From NCBI GenBank assembly GCA_009823395.1, contig CM020502.1, positions 24,738,944-24,802,943 of the forward strand: a stretch of DNA of 64,000 bases. Reading direction: 5' to 3'. Made by a program: the position numbers and the translations under genes. Below the pieces are notes generated by a model, which was not told the origin of the DNA, did no database searches, and was given only the letters and a program-made list of their open reading frames with translations. Source of the DNA: Thamnaconus septentrionalis (Eukaryota > Chordata > Actinopteri > Tetraodontiformes > Monacanthidae). Positions 58,012 through 64,000 of the stretch are shown here, piece after piece (positions within the stretch are counted from its first letter, which is position 1; every line of letters starts with the position of its first letter).

Positions 58012-60873
58012 TTAGATCTGAGTCTCCTGCACCTTCTCCTTAGCGTGAGTTTTAATGACAAAGGGCTCAGCCATTGCCGTGACGTTGCTGGGCAAGGTTC
58101 GAGGCAAAGAGTTCCCAACATTGTTTTCTGTCCACTTAGCCCCGTGTCCACTTGGTTTGTAGGTGTTGTACTTGGGCTTCATGGTGCTGTAGTCCACTTT
58201 GTGGGGGTTGTAGTCCATTTTGTGTGGACTGTAATCAAGTTTCGGTCTCTGAGTGTGTGGACTAAAGTCAGACTTGAAGGCGCTGTAATCCACTTTTTGG
58301 GGACTGTAGTCGGTTTTGAAGGCGCTGTAATCGGTTGCAGTCTTATGCGGTGTGTAAGGATCCTTGGGTTTGTAGGTAATGTCAGTTTTAGATCTCTGAG
58401 CACAGTAGTCAGTTTTAGATTTAGGTTGAGTGCTGTAGTCAGGCTTGAATGGACTATAGTCAGGTTTAGATCTTGGATGAGTGCCAAAGTCAGGCTTGAA
58501 AGGACTGTAATCAGCTTTCACCTTATGCTGAGAATTGTAGTCTGATTTCAATGGGCTGTAGTCATGTTTTAGTTTTGGCTGGGTGCTGTAATCCCGTTTG
58601 AAAGGACTGAAGTCTGTTTTCTGCCTCGGGTGAGTACTGTAGTCTGGCTTAAAGGGACTGAAGTCTGACTTAGTTTTTGGATGTGTGCCAAAGTCTTGCT
58701 TGAAGTGGCTGTACTCTGCAGTGGGTTTGTGTGCGCTGTAGTCCTGTCTCAACTGGCTGTAGTCAGGCTTTGGTCTGTGAAGGCTGAAATCTGGCGTTGA
58801 TTTGTGAGTGCTGTAATCTGGAATGAACTTGTGGCTACTAAAGTCCATATTTGGCTTATATGTGGTGTACTCAGCCTTTGGCTTGTGAAGGGTGAAGTCA
58901 GGCTGGGGTTTGTATTCGGCCTTGGGCTTGTGAAAGCTGTAGTCAGTCTTGTGACTGATAAAGTCCAATTTGTGTATGCTGTTGTGGTCCCTAATCTCAG
59001 GTAACGTCAGCGATGTCTCTTGAGCTGCCGACGCCGGCGGTGGAAGGTCGTCATCATCCACCTGGATAATCTCCACGGTGCGTGCAGCTGCTACGGTGCT
59101 CCTTTTCTGGTGTCTCTTCCTCAGTTTGTAGAATGCGATGAGCATGACGGCCGCCAGCAGTGTCACGGCCACGAAGCAGCCTATGATGATTTTAGTGGTC
59201 TTCATCACCTCATCAAGACTCGTGCCAGACCTGCCCGGCTTGCTGGTGGCACCTTTGGGTCCCGGTGCTGCGGATGGCTTAGCTGCCCCGAGCGAACTGC
59301 CGGTGCTTTGCAGCAACACAGTCGGCGTGGACATGAAGGCCGGCTGATAGTCTGACGGAGAGGCCGCTGTAGTTGTTAGTCCAAGGCCTACCCCTCCCCC
59401 AGCAACCCCGGCCCCTGCAGCAGCTGTGGTGGTTGTGGTTGTTTGAGACTTTGGCATCTCTGTGGTTGGCCCCAACACCTCAATAGTAACTGTGGTAATA
59501 TAACTCAAATTAGACGTGTTCAGCTCAGCCGCGCTCACGTTGAGGTATGCCGAGGCGTTGGAGTTCCCGGCCGCATTGGACACCATGCATGTATAAGTGC
59601 CTGTGTCGGCTGCCAGGACGTTAGAGAAATTAAGAGTGCCGTCATTAAGCACCGATATTCTCGGGTGGCCAGATGCATGAGTCAGTATAGTCCCGTTGGG
59701 CAGGAGCCAGCGCACCGAAGACATTGGGGCCGTGCGGCAGCGAAGGTCAGCGACTCGCCCTGCCGAGATGTTCAGATCCCTTGGTGCGTCTGCGATGAAC
59801 GGTGCCGAACACTGGACGGCAGCGCCCTCGCCCCGCTCCACGTCAACCAGCTGCCGACCCCTCATGCTGGCGGGCGAGTGACAGCGTCCACAGCAAGTTG
59901 AATTTGTTGGAATTGACTCTCTTAGCCACTGCGCAAGCCAAACGGCTTCACAGCCACAGTTCCAAGGGTTGTGATGGAGATGGAGCTCCACCAGGTATCT
60001 CAGTGGTGAGAACAGGTCGTGTGGCACCGTACTCAGGTTATTATGGGCAAGGTTAAGCTCCACCAGTGAAGATAGGTCGTCAAATGCATTTCGCTCTATC
60101 ACTGTTATTTGAGAGTTCATCACCCAGAGCTTCTTCAGTGAACGCAGGCCCTTGAAGGAGCCTGGCTTTATCTCTGTAAACTGGTTTTCAGAAATCTCGA
60201 GCTCTTCCAGGCCCCTGAGGGGACTCAAGTTTGGCAGATCACCTTTTATGTTGCACATGCCCAAGTTGAGGTACTTGAGGTTTTGTAGGCCCTCAAAAGC
60301 TCCTTCTGAGATGTACTCTAGCTTCCGCAACTCTCCAAGGTCCAGCCGCATGAGGGAGGGCACCCGGTTGAAGGCGTACGAGGGGATACTTTCAATAGGG
60401 TTGTTCCTCAACCAAAGCTCCCTTAATTTGGACAGATACTCAAAGGCCCCACTGGGCACCACTGTCAACCGGTTGTCAAACAGCTCCAGTGTGTTGAGGC
60501 TCGTTAGTCCGTTAAACGCGCCCACCTCAATCTGCCTGATGGCGTTGCGCCCAAGCTGGAGCACCTCAAGGTGGTGCAGGTGGCGGAAGGAGTCAGCCTG
60601 CACCGCCTCGATGGCGTTCTCCATGAGATTGAGGTGTCGCGTGTTGGCAGGAATGCCTGGGGGCACACGGGTGAGGCCACGGCGGGTGCACACTACCTTC
60701 CCCTGCTGATTACTGCAGGAACACTGCGGTGGACAGCCTTGGGATCCCTGAGACACCGCCGCCCCCGCCAAGGCCAGGGAGGCGCTGCTCCACGCTCGCG
60801 CCATCAGGAAGACTACACAGAGCAGGGCGGCTTTCCTGGCACGATGCACAGCTACCCGCCCCAGGAGACTCAT
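58012..60873 (-). CDS. lrrc4: LRRC4 (netrin-G ligand 2) with an enlarged cytoplasmic repeat domain
   Basis: An intact 953-residue reading frame in one exon. LRRC4 is a type I membrane adhesion protein at excitatory postsynapses; the family binds netrin-G2 in trans and PSD-95 through its C-terminus. Seen here: a signal peptide (about 1-41), an LRRNT cap (CPPQCSCSN, 47-55), LRRs about 77-300, an LRRCT cap (NPWNCGCEAVWL to CCGRC, 302-331), a C2-type Ig domain (about 357-447, cysteines 379 and 429), a Thr/Ala/Gly-rich stalk (475-505), a TM helix (561-582) flanked by the conserved MKTTKIIIGCF and FYKLRKRHQ, and the PDZ ligand ETQI. The start MSLLGRVAVH parallels mammalian LRRC4 (MKLLWQVTVH). SAAELNTSN and YNTYKP...WTENNVGNSL favour LRRC4 over LRRC4B or LRRC4C. 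Odd: about 270 extra residues (633-906) of Tyr/Lys-rich repeats in the tail. There is no frameshift. The gene lies antisense inside an snd1 intron, as in mammals. Confidence 0.97.
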   Translation of the reverse strand: MSLLGRVAVHRARKAALLCVVFLMARAWSSASLALAGAAVSQGSQGCPPQCSCSNQQGKVVCTRRGLTRVPPGIPANTRHLNLMENAIEAVQADSFRHLHHLEVLQLGRNAIRQIEVGAFNGLTSLNTLELFDNRLTVVPSGAFEYLSKLRELWLRNNPIESIPSYAFNRVPSLMRLDLGELRKLEYISEGAFEGLQNLKYLNLGMCNIKGDLPNLSPLRGLEELEISENQFTEIKPGSFKGLRSLKKLWVMNSQITVIERNAFDDLSSLVELNLAHNNLSTVPHDLFSPLRYLVELHLHHNPWNCGCEAVWLAQWLRESIPTNSTCCGRCHSPASMRGRQLVDVERGEGAAVQCSAPFIADAPRDLNISAGRVADLRCRTAPMSSVRWLLPNGTILTHASGHPRISVLNDGTLNFSNVLAADTGTYTCMVSNAAGNSNASAYLNVSAAELNTSNLSYITTVTIEVLGPTTEMPKSQTTTTTTAAAGAGVAGGGVGLGLTTTAASPSDYQPAFMSTPTVLLQSTGSSLGAAKPSAAPGPKGATSKPGRSGTSLDEVMKTTKIIIGCFVAVTLLAAVMLIAFYKLRKRHQKRSTVAAARTVEIIQVDDDDLPPPASAAQETSLTLPEIRDHNSIHKLDFISHKTDYSFHKPKAEYKPQPDFTLHKPKAEYTTYKPNMDFSSHKFIPDYSTHKSTPDFSLHRPKPDYSQLRQDYSAHKPTAEYSHFKQDFGTHPKTKSDFSPFKPDYSTHPRQKTDFSPFKRDYSTQPKLKHDYSPLKSDYNSQHKVKADYSPFKPDFGTHPRSKPDYSPFKPDYSTQPKSKTDYCAQRSKTDITYKPKDPYTPHKTATDYSAFKTDYSPQKVDYSAFKSDFSPHTQRPKLDYSPHKMDYNPHKVDYSTMKPKYNTYKPSGHGAKWTENNVGNSLPRTLPSNVTAMAEPFVIKTHAKEKVQETQI
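58156..58977 (-). repeat. lrrc4: coding tandem repeat in the LRRC4 cytoplasmic tail
   Basis: This is the DNA for residues about 633-906. Two overlapping unit types are visible. The membrane-proximal part repeats an element of 10-11 residues like DYSxHKPxAE. The distal part repeats a unit of about 17 residues like DYSPFKPDYSTHPKxK. The tripeptide DYS occurs about fifteen times and there are about 26 tyrosines, with almost no cysteine. Units differ at many synonymous and non-synonymous positions, so this is not a fresh microsatellite slippage product. The block sits where mammalian LRRC4 goes straight from a DH pair to YNTYKP. Repeats containing TYKP (YTTYKP, ITYKP, YNTYKP) suggest growth from that ancestral motif. 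Confidence 0.9.
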
Positions 60874-60902
60874 GATGTGGCACGTTCATAATTCAGCATC
60901 AT
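60870..60902 (-). promoter_or_regulatory. lrrc4: upstream ORF overlapping the lrrc4 start codon
   Basis: Immediately after the acceptor cag (60905-60903) the exon begins ATGATG. This opens a 10-codon ORF (MMLNYERATS) whose TGA stop (60872-60870) overlaps the lrrc4 ATG (60873-60871) as ATGA. A second upstream ATG at 60889, in another frame, reads through into the coding region for about 58 codons. The arrangement suggests translational control by reinitiation or leaky scanning. That is inference, and it assumes the acceptor call is right. Confidence 0.6.
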
Positions 60903-60935
60903 CTGGGGGGGAGGGGTTGGGGTGATTTTGGGGGT
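60903..60935 (-). other. lrrc4: splice acceptor upstream of the lrrc4 coding exon
   Basis: Read on the - strand this is a pyrimidine-rich tract of mostly C and T ending in ccccccag at 60903, 29 nt before the start codon. LRRC4 in mammals has a separate 5' non-coding exon and one coding exon, so an acceptor here fits. The first exon would lie in the GC-rich region around 62-63 kb. A possible donor reading CTCGAG|GTAAAG lies near 62213, but I cannot fix it. Confidence 0.6.
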
Positions 60936-62239
60936 GGTGTGTGTCGGAGTGGGTGATATGGGCTTAAAGGACGGGAGAAGTAACTGGATTTCTGGTCAGT
61001 CGTTTTACCGAGAAACGGTTTTAAGAGAACTAAAGAGGATAAAGGGAGGATGTGGGAGTTTGCGGTGGTGGCAAGAGGATTTGACCTGTCCTCAATTAGG
61101 CAATGATTTCCCCCCCCCCTTTTCTCTCTGAACTGTGCTCAAGGGCAGAAAAAGAGAGGCGGGTAGAGTGGGCTGCCTCCTCTGCAACGTGTGTATGACA
61201 AGGACATCATGGCAAGAGAAGTAACCAAAAGACTGGATTATCAGACAGGGAGGAGAAGGTGTTACAGATTGATGCAAAATAGGGTTTGAAACACTGGAAC
61301 ACCTACCTCAAGTTATTATTACAGGTCCGTGAATTGAGATCTATAGCTTCCCTCCCGGTTTGCAACCAGAAAGCTGTGGTATTCACATCAGAAACATGTA
61401 TATCCCAAGAGCAGTAAAGAAAGCCTTTTTTTTTTAAAGTATTTTTTTGTTTTTGTCAAAACATGTCTCAATGCCAGCCAGGGGGTTAAACCAGAGTTAA
61501 GATTGTAAATCCACACATCCAAAGAGAACGGTTTCAAGGCCCTTTTGTGAGTCACTTTTTCAAACCCCGTTTTCCTCGATTAAATGAAGAAAGAAAAAAA
61601 GGAAAAAAAAGATTGAAGATAGGAATCCAGTCAGGCTCCCGGAGCAGCAGCAGTGCTGCTCGCCCGCTCGCTCGCTGGCAGCTCCTCTGCTCTCGCTTGT
61701 CCTTGGAATCCGGCAGCTGATCCCCTTCCTAGACGCCTTATCCAGGTCTCCATAGCACACGGCCACGACACAAACATTCAGTGCACAATTTTTGTTTGTT
61801 TGTTATGCCACCACAAAACAAAAAGGAGGGAAAAAAAAGCTAGGTAGGTAGGTAGGTGGAGAGGGAGGTGGTGGGGGGGTCAGATTGGAGTCTCTCTCTC
61901 TCTCGCTCTCCCTCTCTCGAGTGAAAATTCCACAGCCCTTTTCAGTTCTTTGCCTTTTGTGTCGCTCCAGGGGAGAGCTTGGCCAACTGGCAATTTAGAA
62001 AAAAACACACAAAAAAGAAAAAGAAGGAAAAAGCCGACCCCTGTCCTCGCTGTATTCCTCTCTTCACTTTTGACTTTTGCTCAGTCTCACGGTCCTTGTC
62101 CTCTTTTTTTGCCGACTGCCCCCCCACACTTCAACCCTTGATCGGCGTGGCGACGCGTCCCCTTGAAATACCGTCTCCTCCTCCTCCCCCTCCTCCTCCT
62201 CTTCCTCCTTTACCTCGAGGAACGCTTGCAAAAAAAAGG
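60936..62239 (-). other. lrrc4: probable lrrc4 5' intron
   Basis: This lies between the acceptor of the coding exon and the CpG-rich promoter region. The segment 61635-61760 is GC-rich with GCAGCAGCAG and CGCTCGCTCG runs and might be an additional untranslated exon. The rest is ordinary DNA with a (GTAG)n run at about 61842-61857 and short (CT)n at 61893-61918. No coding potential is seen. Confidence 0.5.
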
Positions 62240-62960
62240 GGGAAAAAAGAAAAAAGGGCTACGCGCCGCGCACCGTCTTCATCAGCGGCGTCTTTCTCCT
62301 CTTTAACTGGCCGCGACAAGCTCCTCTGGGGTCGGCGGCTCCGGACGCAGCAGCAGCAGCGGCGGCGGCGATTGAAAACGCGCACACACCATCCCTGCGG
62401 AAGGAAGCGTGCGCAGCGGCGTGCGCAGCAGCAGCGGCGGCGGCAGTCGCAGGCAGGCGCGCGCACACGGCAGCAGCTGCAGCCTGCCTCCCTTGCACTT
62501 CCCAATAATCCGTCAATTTCTTTAGAGAGGCGGTGGAGGGTGGGGGTTGGAAGAGTGCAGGTGGGGGTGGGGGGTTGCCGCCGAGAGGAGTCGAGGGTGG
62601 GGGTGTCGTAGTGCTGGGTTAAGAGAGAGGGAGAAAGGAGAGAGAGAGAGAGAGAGGAGGAGGGGTTGCGCGCAATTTTCCTTCCTCTCCCCCGGCTTGT
62701 TTCTATTTTCTCTTTTCTCTCTTGTTTTCCCGGCTCTCTTCCTCTTCTTCTCCTCTTTTTCGTCTTCTTCCTCTTTTTTTTGCTGCCCCCCGCTCCTTCC
62801 TCTCTTGCGTAGTCTCTTTTTTTCTCTTGCCAATGCAGCGTCTGAGCTGAGGGAAGAGGAGCGAGACGGAGGCAGCGGAGTGCGCCAGCGACAGAGCGGC
62901 TCGCGGGCGTGACGTTAGTGCTCGCGCCGATGTGGAAAGGATCCGTCGTAGCGGCAGTGA
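62240..62960 (-). promoter_or_regulatory. lrrc4: CpG-rich candidate promoter and first-exon region of lrrc4
   Basis: CpG dinucleotides are dense at 62256-62485 (CGCGCCGCGC, GGCGGCGGCG, GCGTGCGCAG) and again at 62860-62945 (GAGCGAGACG, GGCTCGCGGGCG), unlike the flanking introns. A CRE-like word TGACGTTA lies at about 62911. Position and orientation fit the lrrc4 promoter and its untranslated first exon. The exact start site cannot be read. A link to snd1 is unlikely, because this is deep inside that gene. Confidence 0.55.
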
Positions 62961-63113
62961 GAGAGAGAGAGAGAGAGAGAGGGAGGGCGAGAGAGAGAGG
63001 CAGGCAGGAAGGGAGGGAGGGAGAGAGGGAGAGAGGGGGAGCGCGCGCATTGGCTCGGGTTCCTCTCTCTCACTCACTCCGTCACTCTCACTATCTCTCT
63101 CTCTCATTTTCTC

Positions 63114-63147
<34 letters not shown>

Positions 63148-63750
63148 ATTCTCGCTATCTCTCCCCCTTCATTCTCTTACTGCCTCCCTCTCCCGCTCTC
63201 TCTCTCTCTCTCTCCTCCCTCTTGCTCTCGCTCTGCAGTGTCCTGAGGTAGTTGTGTGAGCTCAAAGCACTCAGACCCCTTTAAAAATCGGCCTCGTCCC
63301 CCCTCCCAAAAAAATGCCAAACAAACCAACCAACCACACGCACAGTTTGCTCCCTCTTGTCCTCCCGTGCTCCTATTTTTTTGGGTTTTCTTTTTTGTTT
63401 TGTTTTTTTTTCTTCTCTTGGTCTTCTTAAAAGTGAATGCGTGCGCTGTCTCGTGTTCAGTGGCTTTTCTGGGTCTTTTTGTGGCTCGGGGGGGAAGAGA
63501 CAGAATGCCATGATGCACGGCGGCGGTGGTGGCGCTCCTCCACCCCCCGTGCCCCCACCAGCTTTAACCCCTCCCTCCCCTGAAATGATCTGCCCAAACT
63601 GAAGTCTTTTTGTGTTGCAGTGAGTCTGTCCTCAAAACCCTTCCTGCTGGCTTCCGGTGTCTCAGCATTACCTCTCAGTCTTCACCTTCTTCTCTCCTTT
63701 CACTTTGTTTTCACCTCATCGATTTCCTTTTTTTCATAAAGGGACTCAAT
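62961..63750 (+). other. snd1: snd1 intron sequence beyond lrrc4 promoter
   Basis: Purine- and pyrimidine-rich low-complexity DNA: (GA)n at 62958-62980 and 62990-63040, (CT)n at 63060-63235, T-rich DNA at 63375-63420 and a C-rich patch at 63537-63575. No exon is seen; the next expected snd1 peptide does not occur here. Confidence 0.6.
63060..63235 (+). repeat. (CT)n-rich low-complexity block
   Basis: CT runs with CACTC and CGCT interruptions, opposite a (GA)n-rich block at 62958-63040; together they can pair. Confidence 0.9.
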
Positions 63751-64000
63751 AGCTGGGTTTCCATTACCCCTAGAATTGCACAAAACCTAAATATCGCAAT
63801 ATAGAAACGGTAGTGGAAACACTCAAACTTTAATAAACCTCTCACATATGGCTAGAAGGTTCTGATGCTCTCATGAGGTGTTTTTTCAGAAGTATGGACA
63901 TAGATGTATATCGCAAAAATGCATTTACACGTCAGCGGGCGTGACGTACAGAGTCACGTGACCAGTTCACTTCAAGTGAAAATGGTGCGTTATGTTTGGC
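63751..64000 (+). mobile_element. GCTGCGTTTCCATTAC-family repeat, copy 5 (cut by window end)
   Basis: AGCTGGGTTTCCATTACCCC, then CTAGAATTGCACAAAACC, CTGATGCTCTCATGAGGTG and TTCACTTCAAGTGAAAATGG. It is collinear with copy 2 and runs off the window. Confidence 0.8.

Noticed and set aside
58045..58545. A 166-codon + strand frame opposite the lrrc4 repeat
   Set aside because: It is the antisense shadow of the repetitive lrrc4 coding sequence, with no splice or promoter context.
61979..62611. A 210-codon + strand frame near the lrrc4 promoter
   Set aside because: It is driven by GC- and purine-rich low-complexity DNA; Arg/Pro/Gln-rich without a domain, on the opposite strand to the probable first exon.

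Overview
The window is vertebrate nuclear DNA, almost certainly from a ray-finned (teleost) fish. Genes are split into short exons with long introns and GT-AG splice sites. The non-coding part is packed with (AC)n, (GT)n, (CT)n and (AT)n microsatellites and with short inverted-repeat transposons typical of fish genomes. There is no bacterial-style gene organisation. The exact species cannot be read from the sequence.

Two genes are supported. On the + strand, six consecutive internal exons of snd1 (Tudor-SN, p100 co-activator; staphylococcal nuclease domain containing 1) lie at 9977-10078, 17494-17594, 19401-19511, 21299-21371, 26402-26543 and 36677-36786. They splice to a continuous 639-nt, 213-codon frame that matches the vertebrate protein through the third SN-like domain and into the fourth. 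The 5' and 3' parts of snd1 lie outside the window. On the - strand, inside the snd1 intron that starts at 36787 and runs past the window end, lies an intact single-exon coding region for lrrc4 (netrin-G ligand 2, a postsynaptic LRR/Ig adhesion protein) at 58012-60873. A spliced 5' UTR and a CpG-rich candidate promoter lie near 62.2-63.0 kb. lrrc4 nested antisense in an snd1 intron is also the arrangement in mammals, which supports both identifications.

The most unusual feature is in lrrc4. The protein is 953 aa, against about 650 aa for mammalian LRRC4. Nearly all of the excess is a Tyr/Lys/His/Pro-rich tandem repeat of about 270 residues in the cytoplasmic tail. It sits just before the conserved YNTYKP segment and the C-terminal PDZ ligand ETQI. 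The mRNA leader also has an upstream ORF that begins at the first base of the coding exon and ends in an ATGA overlap with the main start.

Layout: 1-9976 snd1 intron with a nested hAT/Tc1-like element and other repeats; 9977-36786 six snd1 exons separated by introns of 1.8-10.1 kb; 36787-57350 repeat-rich intron; 57350-63300 lrrc4 3' UTR, coding region, leader and promoter; 63300-64000 intron ending in a repeat. The repeats include at least eight copies of a Tc1/mariner-like MITE, five copies of a family starting GCTGCGTTTCCATTAC, a three-copy family with one copy interrupted by a TTAA-flanked MITE, two hAT-type elements, a tRNA-derived SINE, and two LINE reverse-transcriptase scraps fused to the Tc1-like MITE.
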